Shown piece after piece: positions 50,571 through 62,329 of a stretch of 64,000 nucleotides of DNA. Position 1 is the first letter of the stretch. Every line of letters starts with the position of its first letter. The stretch is taken from contig OW121740.1 of the NCBI GenBank assembly GCA_933228675.1, positions 37,795,792 to 37,859,791 of the forward strand. Reading direction: 5' to 3'. The translations under genes were made by a program, and so were the position numbers. This DNA comes from Stomorhina lunata (taxonomy: Eukaryota; Arthropoda; Insecta; Diptera; Rhiniidae). The notes under the pieces were generated by a model. The model saw only the letters and a list, made by a program, of their open reading frames with translations, did not search any database and had not been told where the DNA came from.

Positions 50571-53500
50571 CTTATTTTTATAGGAAATTTTTCAAAAATT
50601 TCTTATTTTTATAGGAAATTTTTAAAAAATTTCTTATTTTAATAGGAAATTTTTAAAAAATTTCTTATTTTAATAGGAAATTTTTCAAAAATTTCTTATT
50701 TTTATAGGAAATTTTCCAAAAATTTCTTATTTTTATAGGAAATTTTCCAAAAATTTCTTATTTTTATAGGAAATTTTCCAAAAATTTCTTATTTTTATAG
50801 GAAATTTTTCAAAAATTTCTTATTTTTATAGGAAATTTTTCAAAAATTTATTATTTTTATAGGATATTTTTCAAAAATTTATTATTTTTATAGGAAATTT
50901 TTCAAAAATTTATTATTTTTATAGGAAATTTTTCAAAAATTTCCTATTTTATAGGAAATTTTTCAAAAACTTCCTATTTTTAAAGGAAATTTTTCAAAAA
51001 TTTCCTATTTTTATAGGAAATTTTTCAAAAATTTCCTATTTTTATAGGAAATTTTTCAAAAATTTCCTATTTTTATAGGAAATTTTTCAAAAATTTCCTA
51101 TTTTTATAGGAAATTTTTCAAAAATTTCCTATTTTTATAGGAAATTTTTCAAAAATTTCCTATTTTTATAGGAAATTTTTCAAAAATTTCCTATTTTTAT
51201 AGGAAATTTTTCAAAAATTTCCTATTTTTATAGGAAATTTTTCAAAAATTTCCTATTTTTATAGGAAATTTTTCAAAAATTTCCTATTTTTATAGGAAAT
51301 TTTTCAAAAATTTCCTATTTTTATAGGAAATTTTTCAAAAATTTCCTATTTTTATAGGAAATTTTTCAAAAATTTCCTATTTTTATAGGAAATTTTTCAA
51401 AAATTTCCTATTTTTATAGGAAATTTTTCAAAAATTTCCTATTTTTATAGGAAATTTTTCAAAAATTTCCTATTTTTATAGGAAATTTTTCAAAAATTTC
51501 CTATTTTTATAGGAAATTTTTCAAAAATTTCCTATTTTTATAGGAAATTTTTCAAAAATTTCCTATTTTTATAGGAAATTTTTCAAAAATTTCCTATTTT
51601 TATAGGAAATTTTTCAAAAATTTCCTATTTTTATAGGAAATTTTTCAAAAATTTCCTATTTTTATAGGAAATTTTTCAAAAATTTCCTATTTTTATAGGA
51701 AATTTTTCAAAAATTTCCTATTTTTATAGGAAATTTTTCAAAAATTTCCTATTTTTATAGGAAATTTTTCAAAAATTTCCTATTTTTATAGGAAATTTTT
51801 CAAAAATTTCCTATTTTTATAGGAAATTTTTCAAAAATTTCCTATTTTTATAGGAAATTTTTCAAAAATTTCCTATTTTTATAGGAAATTTTTCAAAAAT
51901 TTCCTATTTTTATAGGAAATTTTTCAAAAATTTCCTATTTTTATAGGAAATTTTTCAAAAATTTCCTATTTTTATAGGAAATTTTTCAAAAATTTCCTAT
52001 TTTTATAGGAAATTTTTCAAAAATTTCCTATTTTTATAAGAAATTTTTCAAAAATTTCCTATTTTTATAAGAAATTTTTCAAAAATTTCCTATTTTTATA
52101 GGAAATTTTTCAAAAATTTCCTATTTTTATAGGAAATTTTTCAAAAATTTCCTATTTTTATAGGAAATTTTTCAAAAATTTCCTATTTTTATAGGAAATT
52201 TTTCAAAAATTTCCTATTTTTATAGGAAATTTTTCAAAAATTTCCTGTTTTTATAGGAAATTTTTCAAAAATTTCCTATTTTTATAGGAAATTTTTCAAA
52301 AATTTCCTGTTTTTATAGGAAATTTTTCAAAAATTTCCTATTTTTATAGGAAATTTTTCAAAAATTTCCTATTTTTATAGGAAATTTTTCAAAAATTTCC
52401 TATTTTTATAGGAAATTTTTCAAAAATTTCCTATTTTTATAGGAAATTTTTCAAAAATTTCCTATTTTTATAGGAAATTTTTCAAAAATTTCCTATTTTT
52501 ATAGGAAATTTTTCAAAAATTTCCTATTTTTATAGGAAATTTTTCAAAAATTTCCTATTTTTATAGGAAATTTTTCAAAAATTTCCTATTTTTATAGGAA
52601 ATTTTTCAAAAATTTCCTATTTTTATAGGAAATTTTCAAAAATTTCCTATTTTTATAGGAAATTTTTCAAAAATTTCCTATTTTTATAGGAAATTTTTCA
52701 AAAATTTCCTATTTTTATAGGAAATTTTTCAAAAATTTCCTATTTTTATAGGAAATTTTTCAAAAATTTCCTATTTTTATAGGAAATTTTTCAAAAATTT
52801 CCTATTTTTATAGGAAATTTTTCAAAAATTTCCTATTTTTATAGGAAATTTTTCAAAAATTTCCTATTTTTATAGGAAATTTTTCAAAAATTTCCTATTT
52901 TTATAGGAAATTTTTCAAAAATTTCCTATTTTTATAGGAAATTTTTCAAAAATTTCCTATTTTTATAGGAAATTTTTCAAAAATTTCCTATTTTTATAGG
53001 AAATTTTTCAAAAATTTCCTATTTTTATAGGAAATTTTTCAAAAATTTCCTATTTTTATAGGAAATTTTTCAAAAATTTCCTATTTTTATAGGAAATTTT
53101 TCAAAAATTTCCTATTTTTATAGGAAATTTTTCAAAAATTTCCTATTTTTATAGGAAATTTTTCAAAAATTTCCTATTTTTATAGGAAATTTTTCAAAAA
53201 TTTCCTATTTTTATAGGAAATTTTTCAAAAATTTCCTATTTTTATAGGAAATTTTTCAAAAATTTCCTATTTTTATAGGAAATTTTTCAAAAATTTCCTA
53301 TTTTTATAGGAAATTTTTCAAAAATTTCCTATTTTTATAGGAAATTTTTCAAAAATTTCCTATTTTTATAGGAATTTTTTCAAAAATTTCCTATTTTTAT
53401 AGGAATTTTTTCAAAAATTTCCTATTTTTATAGGAAATTTTTCAAAAATTTCCTATTTTTATAGGAAATTTTTCAAAAATTTCCTATTTTTATAGGAAAT

Positions 53501-56500
53501 TTTTCAAAAATTTCCTATTTTTATAGGAAATTTTTCAAAAATTTCCTATTTTTATAGGAAATTTTTCAAAAATTTCCTATTTTTATAGGAAATTTTTCAA
53601 AAATTTCCTATTTTTATAGGAAATTTTTCAAAAATTTCCTATTTTTATAGGAAATTTTTCAAAAATTTCCTATTTTTATAGGAAATTTTTCAAAAATTTC
53701 CTATTTTTATAGGAAATTTTTCAAAAATTTCCTATTTTTATAGGAAATTTTTCAAAAATTTCCTATTTTTATAGGAAATTTTTCAAAAATTTCCTATTTT
53801 TATAGGAAATTTTTCAAAAATTTCCTATTTTTATAGGAAATTTTTCAAAAATTTCCTATTTTTATAGGAAATTTTTCAAAAATTTCCTATTTTTATAGGA
53901 AATTTTTCAAAAATTGCCTATTTTTATAGGAAATTTTTCAAAAATTTCCTATTTTTATAGGAAATTTTTCAAAAATTTCCTATTTTTATAGGAAATTTTT
54001 CAAAAATTTCCTATTTTTATAGGAAATTTTTCAAAAATTTCCTATTTTTATAGGAAATTTTTCAAAAATTTCCTATTTTTATAGGAAATTTTTCAAAAAT
54101 TTCCTATTTTTATAGGAAATTTTTCAAAAATTTCCTATTTTTATAGGAAATTTTTCAAAAATTTCCTATTTTTATAGGAAATTTTTCAAAAATTTCCTAT
54201 TTTTATAGGAAATTTTTCAAAAATTTCCTATTTTTATAGGAAATTTTTCAAAAATTTCCTATTTTTATAGGAAATTTTTCAAAAATTTCCTATTTTTATA
54301 GGAAATTTTTCAAAAATTTCCTATTTTTATAGGAAATTTTTCAAAATTTCCTATTTTTATAGGAAATTTTTCAAAAATTTCCTATTTTTATAGGAAATTT
54401 TTCAAAAATTTCCTATTTTTATAGGAAATTTTTCAAAAATTTCCTATTTTTATAGGAAATTTTTCAAAAATTTCCTATTTTTATAGGAAATTTTTCAAAA
54501 ATTTCCTATTTTTATAGGAAATTTTTCAAAAATTTCCTATTTTTATAGGAAATTTTTCAAAAATTTCCTATTTTTATAGGAAATTTTTCAAAAATTTCCT
54601 ATTTTTATAGGAAATTTTTCAAAAATTTCCTATTTTTATAGGAAATTTTTCAAAAATTTCCTATTTTTATAGGAAATTTTTCAAAAATTTCCTATTTTTA
54701 TAGGAAATTTTTCAAAAATTTCCTATTTTTATAGGAAATTTTTCAAAAATTTCCTATTTTTATAGGAAATTTTTCAAAAATTTCCTATTTTTATAGGAAA
54801 TTTTTCAAAAATTTCCTATTTTTATAGGAAATTTTTCAAAAATTTCCTATTTTTATAGGAAATTTTTCAAAAATTTCCTATTTTTATAGGAAATTTTTCA
54901 AAAATTGCCTATTTTTATAGGAAATTTTTCAAAAATTTCCTATTTTTATAGGAAATTTTTCAAAAATTTCCTATTTTTATAGGAAATTTTTCAAAAATTT
55001 CCTATTTTTATAGGAAATTTTTCAAAAATTTCCTATTTTTATAGGAAATTTTTCAAAAATTTCCTATTTTTATAGGAAATTTTTCAAAAATTTCCTATTT
55101 TTATAGGAAATTTTTCAAAAATTTCCTATTTTTATAGGAAATTTTTCAAAAATTTCCTATTTTTATAGGAAATTTTTCAAAAATTTCCTATTTTTATAGG
55201 AAATTTTTCAAAAATTTCCTATTTTTATAGGAAATTTTTCAAAAATTTCCTATTTTTATAGGAAATTTTTCAAAAATTTCCTATTTTTATAGGAAATTTT
55301 TCAAAAATTTCCTATTTTTATAGGAAATTTTTCAAAAATTTCCTATTTTTATAGGAAATTTTTCAAAAATTTCCTATTTTTATAGGAAATTTTTCAAAAA
55401 TTTCCTATTTTTATAGGAAATTTTTCAAAAATTTCCTATTTTTATAGGAAATTTTTCAAAAATTTCCTATTTTTATAGGAAATTTTTCAAAAATTTCCTA
55501 TTTTTATAGGAAATTTTTCAAAAATTTCCTATTTTTATAGGAAATTTTTCAAAAATTTCCTATTTTTATAGGAAATTTTTCAAAAATTTCCTATTTTTAT
55601 AGGAAATTTTTCAAAAATTTCCTATTTTTATAGGAAATTTTTCAAAAATTTCCTATTTTTATAGGAAATTTTTCAAAAATTTCCTATTTTTATAGGAAAT
55701 TTTTCAAAAATTTCCTATTTTTATAGGAAATTTTTCAAAAATTTCCTATTTTTATAGGAAATTTTTCAAAAATTTCCTATTTTTATAGGAAATTTTTCAA
55801 AAATTTCCTATTTTTATAGGAAATTTTTCAAAAATTTCCTATTTTTATAGGAAATTTTTCAAAAATTTCCTATTTTTATAGGAAATTTTTCAAAAATTTC
55901 CTATTTTTATAGGAAATTTTTCAAAAATTTCCTATTTTTTAAAGGAAATTTTTCAAAAATTTCCTATTTTAATAGGAAATTTTTCAAAAATTTCCTATTT
56001 TTATAGGAAATTTTTCAAAAATTTCCTATTTTTATAGGAAATTTTTCAAAAATTTCCTATTTTTATAGGAAATTTTTCAAAAATTTCCTATTTTTATAGG
56101 AAATTTTTCAAAAATTTCCTATTTTTATAGGAAATTTTTCAAAAATTTCCTATTTTTATAGGAAATTTTTCAAAAATTTCCTATTTTTATAGGAAATTTT
56201 TCAAAAATTTCCTATTTTTATAGGAAATTTTTCAAAAATTTCCTATTTTTATAGGAAATTTTTCAAAAATTTCCTATTTTTATAGGAAATTTTTCAAAAA
56301 TTTCCTATTTTTATAGGAAATTTTTCAAAAATTTCCTATTTTTATAGGAAATTTTTCAAAAATTTCCTATTTTTATAGGAAATTTTTCAAAAATTTCCTA
56401 TTTTTATAGGAAATTTTTCAAAAATTTCCTATTTTTATAGGAAATTTTTCAAAAATTTCCTATTTTTATAGAAAAATTTTCAAAAATTTCCTATTTTTAT

Positions 56501-56752
56501 AGGAAAATTTTCAAAAATTTCCTATTTTTATAGGAAATTTTTCAAAAATTTCCTATTTTTATAGGAAATTTTTCAAAAATTTCCTATTTTTATAGGAAAT
56601 TTTTCAAAAATTTCCTATTTTTATAGGAAATTTTTCAAAAATTTCCTATTTTTATAGGAAATTTTTCAAAAATTTCTTATTTTTATAGGAAATTTTTCAA
56701 AAATTTCCTATTTTTATAGGAAATTTTTCAAAAAATTCCTATTTTTATAGGA
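50571..56752 (+). repeat. Satellite array B4, 31-bp unit, longest array
   Basis: About 199 units with TTTCCTATTTTTATAGGAAA and TTTTTCAAAAA, the same orientation as B1. Over 52000-56450 nearly all units are identical. Rare variants: TTTTATAAGAAA doublet near 52035, CCTGTTTTT near 52247 and 52309, GGAATTTTTT doublet near 53370, TTGCC at 53914 and 54905 (991 bp apart, about 32 units), single-base losses near 52632 and 54345. The left edge (50571-50950) is the most divergent. Confidence 0.98.
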
Positions 56753-56769
56753 CTTTTCCTCTTTAATAT

Positions 56770-56809
56770 ATATATTATATACATCAAAGAGCTGATGTAT
56801 ATAATATAT
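56770..56809. repeat. TA-rich hairpin directly after array B4
   Basis: Perfect 17-bp arms (ATATATTATATACATCA and its complement) around a 6-nt loop AAGAGC. It lies 18 bp after the last satellite unit. May be the tip of a mobile element or a cruciform-prone site. Confidence 0.75.
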
Positions 56810-57654
56810 TGTGAAAAGATAGGAAATATTCCTAAAACACTCCACTGTGGCTTGTATTAGAGAACAATTTCAATTTAAAAATTTTTTTCTAATACTACTT
56901 TTTCATAAAAATTGCTAAAATTTGGCACTTCCTTCAATTGAATGATTGAACTTACAAATAATTTTAACTCAAACGGAAAATAAAATTAATTGAAAGAAAA
57001 CAATTTAACAAAATCATAATAAATCATAGTATTCAAATTATAAACAATAATGAAAAAAGTTTTGGAAATGCTTAAATAAATATTTACAAATAATTGCGAA
57101 AAAAAACTAGATATAACAAGAAAATATTGAGTGAAGAATTAAGTTCACACTAAGAACTTTGAAGTACTAAAGTAAAAACAGTGGGGCTAAATGAAGAAAA
57201 TACCAAATAGTTTCTAGCACTTTATTACATATACATATCATATATACCTTTCAACAACTTTTGCGAACTTGTCTCATTTGATCTTTAAAAGGAAAATTTT
57301 TAAATTTCTTTTTAAAATTATCAAAATCTTTGAACTAAATTGACTTCAAGTAGTTAATAATATAAAACCAAATTTGATGAAAAGAAAAATAAAATACTGA
57401 AAATAAAATCGCAAAAATAATAAACAATTGATATGTGGCAAAATGGAAAAATTTTCCATAGATTCAAAATTATTTATTTGTTTTTTGGTAATGAAAGAAA
57501 TTTTTTGTATGTAAATAAAATAATTTACCTATGAATGAATTCAATTTGTTGAGTTTTTTATTTTCATCGAGAAAATGAAATTTCTGGAAATAAAATAAAA
57601 ATAACTGGTAAAAGAAATCTTGAAAAATATAAAAAGAAAAATTTTCACAAAAAA
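56810..57654. other. AT-rich spacer between B4 and A7
   Basis: Unique. CCACTGTG at 56842-56849 is the inverted counterpart of CACAGTGG at 50470. No gene was supported. Confidence 0.5.
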
Positions 57655-57656
57655 AA

Positions 57657-58943
57657 ATCTAAACTTTCCCAAAGAATTTTTTTCTATAGAAAAACTTTCC
57701 TAAAGAAATTTTTTCTATAGAAAAACTTTCCAAAGAAATTTTTTCTATAGAAAAACTTTCCCAAAGAAATTTTTCTAAAGAAAAACTTTCCCAAAAAAAT
57801 TTTTTCTATAGAAAAACTTTCCCGAAGAAATTGTTTCTAGAGAAAAACTTTTCAAACGTAATTTTTTCTAGAGAAAAACTTTTCAAAAGTAATTTTTTCT
57901 ATAAAAAAAAACTTTCCCAAAGAAATTTTTTCTATAGAAAAACTTTCCCAAAGAAATTTTTTCTATAGAAAAACTTTCCCAAAGAAATTTTTTCTATAGA
58001 AAAACTTTCCCAAAGAAATTTTTTCTATAGAAAAACTTTCCCAAAGAAAATTTTTCTATAGAAAAACTTTCCCAAAGAAATTTTTTTCTATAGAAAAACT
58101 TTCCCAAAGACATTTTTCTAAAGAAAAACTTTCCCAAAGAAATTTTTTCTATAGAAAAACTTTTCAAACGTAATTTTTTCTAGAGAAAAACTTTTCAAAC
58201 GTAATTTTTTCTAGAGAAAAACTTTTCAAACGTAATTTTTTCTATAAAAAAAACTTTCCCAAAGAATTTTTTTCTATAGAAAAACTTTCCCAAAGAAATT
58301 TTTTCTATAGAAAAACTTTCCCAAAGAAATTTTTTCTATAGAAAAACTTTCCCAAAGAAATTTTTTCTATAGAAAAACTTTCCCAAAGAAATTTTTTTTC
58401 TATAGAAAAACTTTCCCAAAGAAATTTTTTTATAGAAAAACTTTCCCAAAGAGATTTTTTCTATAGGAAAACTTTCCCAAAGAAATTTTTTCTATAGAAA
58501 AACTTTCCCAAAGAAATTTTTTCTATAGAAAAACTTTCCCAAAGAAATTTTTTCTATAGAAAAACTTTCCCAAAGAAATTTTTTCTATAGAAAAACTTTC
58601 CCAAAGAAATTTTTTCTATTGAAAAACTTTCCCAAAGAAATTTTTTCTATAGAAAAACTTTCCCAAAGAAATTTTTTCTATAGAAAAACTTTCCCAAAGA
58701 AATTTTTTCTATAGAAAAACTTTCCCAAAGAAATTTTTTCTATAGAAAAACTTTCCCAAAGAAATTTTTTCTATAGAAAAACTTTCCCAAAGAAATTTTT
58801 TCTATAGAAAAACTTTCCCAAAGAAATTTTTTCTATAGAAAAACTTTCCCAAAGAAATTTTTTCTATAGAAAAACTTTCCCAAAAAAATTTTTTCTATAG
58901 AAAAACTTTCCCAAAGAAATTTTTTCTATAGAAAAACTTTGCC
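57657..58943 (+). repeat. Satellite array A7, 31-bp unit
   Basis: About 41 units joining TTTTTTCTATAGAAAAA to CTTTCCCAAAGAAA (CTTT pairs with AAAG). Variants with CTTTTCAAACGTAATT at 57845-57895 and 58160-58240 occur as a repeated block, again indicating block duplication. Confidence 0.96.
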
Positions 58944-59006
58944 AAAATAATGGTTAATATGGACAAATAAGCTCCTTTATATAAATATCCTGCACTGTTT
59001 CCAGTA

Positions 59007-59279
59007 TTATTTTTTGTATTCTTTAGTTTTTTTTATAACCCTGTTCAGTTTGTTAATCTTGTAGAGCAAATTGTTTAAATGTTTCTTTCTCAAAAATGTA
59101 TTCACATATTTCTTCCATTTGTACTCGATTTTATTATCCCAATAAAAACTGCCAACATTTTTTTTGTTTTCAGTTTTCACAATTAATTTTGAAATTTTCG
59201 TGTAAATACAACAAAACAAATGAAAAATAAAGAAAAACTGAACAACAAAAAAATAAAATAATTTATTGTTAAATTTCAT
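59007..59279 (-). CDS. Hypothetical small secreted protein, 90 aa, in the loop of an inverted pair
   Basis: Located in the unique 500 bp between opposed arrays A7 and A8. The ATG at 59279 (minus strand) is in a good insect context, CAACATGAAA. The first 27 residues (MKFNNKLFYFF, then a Phe/Val-rich run and HLFCCIYT) form a credible signal peptide; the rest is Lys/Asn-rich and basic, ending NRVIKKTKEYKK. The composition is what AT bias alone would give, but 90 codons without a stop in DNA this AT-rich is unusual. No family is recognised and no canonical poly(A) signal follows closely. It may be a nested gene or chance. Confidence 0.3.
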   Translation of the reverse strand: MKFNNKLFYFFVVQFFFIFHLFCCIYTKISKLIVKTENKKNVGSFYWDNKIEYKWKKYVNTFLRKKHLNNLLYKINKLNRVIKKTKEYKK

Positions 59280-59446
59280 GTTGTTGCGATATGTTTCAAA
59301 TTTTTATAGATTTTTATAAAATTTATGCGTCCATTTCTCCCAATGTAAACGAAAAAGTAGAAAAGAAACAAGAAATGTATAAAATATGAACTATTAAACA
59401 TTAACACTAGGCTACAACAAAAATATTGTAACGAAAACTTTTCTTT

Positions 59447-61080
59447 GTGAAGTTTTTTCTATAGAAAAAATTTCTTTGGGAAAGTTTTTCAATAGAAAAA
59501 AATTTCTTTGGGAAAGTTTTTCTATAGAAAAGATTTCTTTGGGAAAGTTTTTCTATAGAAAAAATTTCTTTGGAAAAGTTTTTGTATAGAAAAAAATTCT
59601 TTGGGAAAGTTTTTCTATAGAAAAAATTTCTTTGGGAAGTTTTTCTATAGAAAAAATTTCTTTGGGAAAGTTTTTCTATAGAAAAAATTTCTTTGGGAAA
59701 GTTTTTCTATAGAAAAAATTTCTTTGGGAAAGTTTTTCTATAGAAAAAATTTCTTTGGGAAAGTTTTTCTATAGAAAAAATTTCTTTAGGAAAGTTTTTT
59801 TATAGAAAAAATTTCTTTGAGAAGTTTTTCTATAGAAAAAATTTCTTTGGGAAAGTTTTTCCATAGAAAAAATTTCTTTGGGAAAGTTTTTCTATAGAAA
59901 AAATTTCTTTGGGAAAGTTTTTCTATAGAAATAATTTCTTTGGGAAGGTTTTTCTATAGAATAAATTTCTTCGGGAAAGTTTTTCTATAGAAAATATTTC
60001 GTTGGGAAAGTTTTTCTATAAATAAATTTTTTTTGGGAAAGTTTTCCTATAGAAAAAATTTCTTTGGGAAAGTTTTTCTATAGAAAAAATTTCTTTGGGA
60101 AAGTTTTTCTATAGAAAAAATTTCTTTGGGAAAGTTTTTCTATAGAAAATATTTCGTTGGGAAAGTTTTTCTATAGAAAATATTTCGTTGGGAAAGTTTT
60201 TCTATAAAAAATATTTCGTTGGGAAAGTTTTTCTATAGAAAATATTTCGTTGGGAAAGTTTTTCTATAAATAAAATTTTTTTGGGAAAGTTTTTCTATAA
60301 ATAAAATTTTTTTGGGAAAGTTTTTCTATAGAAAAAATTTCTTTGGGAAAGTTTTTCTATAGAAAAAATTTCTTTGGGAAAGTTTTTCTATAGAAAAAAT
60401 TTCGTTGGAAAAGTTTTTCTATAGAAAAATTTCTTTGGGAAAGTTTTTCTATAGAAAAAATTTATGTGGGAAAGTTTTTCTTTAGAAAAAATTTCTTTGG
60501 GAAGTTTTTCCATAGAAAAAATTTCATTGGGAAAGTTTTTCTATAAAAAATATTTCGTTGGGAAAGTTTTTCTATAGAAAATATTTCGTTGGGAAAGTTT
60601 TTCTATAAATAAAATTTTTTTTGGGAAAGTTTTTCTATACAAAAAATTTCTTTGGGAAAGTTTTTCTATAGAAAAAATTTCTTTGGGAAAGTTTTTCTAT
60701 AGAAAAGATTTCTTTGGGAACGTTTTTCTAAAACAAAAATTTCTTTGGGAATGTTTTTCTATTGAAAAAATTTATTTGGGAAAGTTTTTCTAAAAAAAAA
60801 ATTTCTTTGGAAAAGTTTTTCTGTAGAAAAAATTTCTTTAGGAAAGTTTTTCTATAGAAAAAATAACAAATATCAAAATTTCTTTGGGAAAATTTTAAAA
60901 TTTCTTTAGAAAAATTTTTCTCTAGAAAAAATTTCTTTACGAAAATTTTTCTATAAAAAAATTTCTTTAGGAAAATTTTGTTTAGAAAAATTTCTTATGG
61001 AAAATTTTTCTATAGAAAAATTTTTTTGTTAAAAATTTTCTATAGAAGCAAATATTTTAGGAAAAATTTTCTATAAAAAA
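59447..61080 (-). repeat. Satellite array A8, 31-bp unit, opposite orientation to A7
   Basis: About 53 units reading AAATTTCTTTGGGAAAG and TTTTTCTATAGAAA, the reverse complement of A7. Variants TTTCGTTGGG and ATAAATAAAATTTTTTTGGG recur in blocks near 60010, 60180-60300 and 60560-60620. The right edge (60850-61080) is degenerate. Confidence 0.95.
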
Positions 61081-61294
61081 ATATATTATAAAAATTTCTC
61101 TGAAAGGTTTTTTTTTCAAAAAAATTTTGTTTTTTTTTTGGTATTTTAGGAAAAAAATCCATTAATTGATATCACACTTTCTGTTGTTTTAAAAATTTAG
61201 AACAAGAAAATAAATAAACTTTTATATTTTGCGTAAGCAAATCCAGAAACGTGTGAATTTTAATCAAATTTTAATCAAATTTTCTTTTTTCTAG

Positions 61295-61396
61295 ATAAAC
61301 GAAACAGAAACAATTTTAGATGAGCCAAAGAAAATGTTTAATAATTTGATAATAATTTTTTTCAGAAATGATTTTAATTATAAAATTATGATATAA
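61295..61396 (+). CDS. Possible last exon of the multi-exon gene (33 codons)
   Basis: The acceptor TTTTCTTTTTTCTAG at 61280-61294 has the best pyrimidine tract in this part of the window. In phase 0, as required after exon 3, the frame reads INETETILDEPKKMFNNL and continues 15 codons to TAA at 61394-61396. AATAAA follows at 61426-61431. The first 14 codons look coding; the last part is generic AT-rich. If real, the protein would be 1,060 residues with a 14.3-kb intron full of satellite. The alternative is that the true next exon lies beyond the window and this is chance. Confidence 0.3.
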   Translation: MNETETILDEPKKMFNNLIIIFFRNDFNYKIMI

Positions 61397-62324
61397 ATAC
61401 CAGACAATTTGCTTAATTAATAAGAAATAAAATTTTGAAAAGAGAAGACGAGACCGCAAACTGACCGACTGGTCAATTAAAGCTATGGAGCGTATAAAAA
61501 ACTGAGATGTGGGTGGCGTATGATTTATTCGGAATTAATATGACGAATACGTAAAGAGTTTCGCTCATAAATTAAAGAATTTATGGTAATTTTAAAAATT
61601 AGTTTGATATTGGTTATACAAATTTTTTAAACCTAATTTCTTGAAGTTAATGAAAACTATAGAAAATTGTAAAAATTCTAATTTTAAAAAGCCAAAATCC
61701 TTGACTTTCAAATTTTATCTTTTTATTGCCTTTAGAATCTTCTTAAAACCAAATTTCTTAAGAATTTAAAGGTCATCAATAACATTTTCATAATATCATT
61801 ATTATTTATTTCAAACTGAATAATAAAAAGCCTTCCCACCTTCTCAAAAAGTGGAAATCATAATTTTTAAATCTCCCCAGAATTATTAAAAAAACATATT
61901 TTCTTAAAAAAATATTTATATTTATTTTGATACGAAAGAAAAACTAAAATGTTTTCACTAATTTGTGACTATTAAATATTTTACGCCAAAAAACAACAAT
62001 TAATTAAAAAATAAATAAAAATAAATTTTGGCCAACCAGCCACCGAAATCTAAAGTAATGGACCAAATTCATAGTCCACTTGAAGAGTTGGTGTGGAAAA
62101 AGATTTAATTCCATTTCATATTTAATAATTATTATAAAAATAAATCAAGTAAAGTAATCTTTGCAGATGCTGTCAACAAAAGCAAGACAAAAAAAAGTTT
62201 GAAAGTTGAGTCAGTCAAGATCGACTATAAAATCCCCTTAACCCTAAACATGAGTAGTATATATTAAATGGATACGTCCTGGTTTTAAAAAAGTATCAAT
62301 GATATGTCTTCTTTTCTATATAAA
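61397..62324. other. AT-rich region, possible 3' UTR and spacer
   Basis: AATAAA at 61426 may serve the proposed last exon. Somewhat GC-richer patches at 61440-61560 and 62020-62100 show no recognisable gene. Confidence 0.4.
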
Positions 62325-62329
62325 TATAC

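Noticed and set aside
50571..56752. MEF2 or SRF (CArG) binding sites in the family B core
   Set aside because: CCTATTTTTATAGG has ten A/T bases between CC and GG where CArG needs six, and the MEF2 consensus fails at one end on either strand; the resemblance is only superficial.
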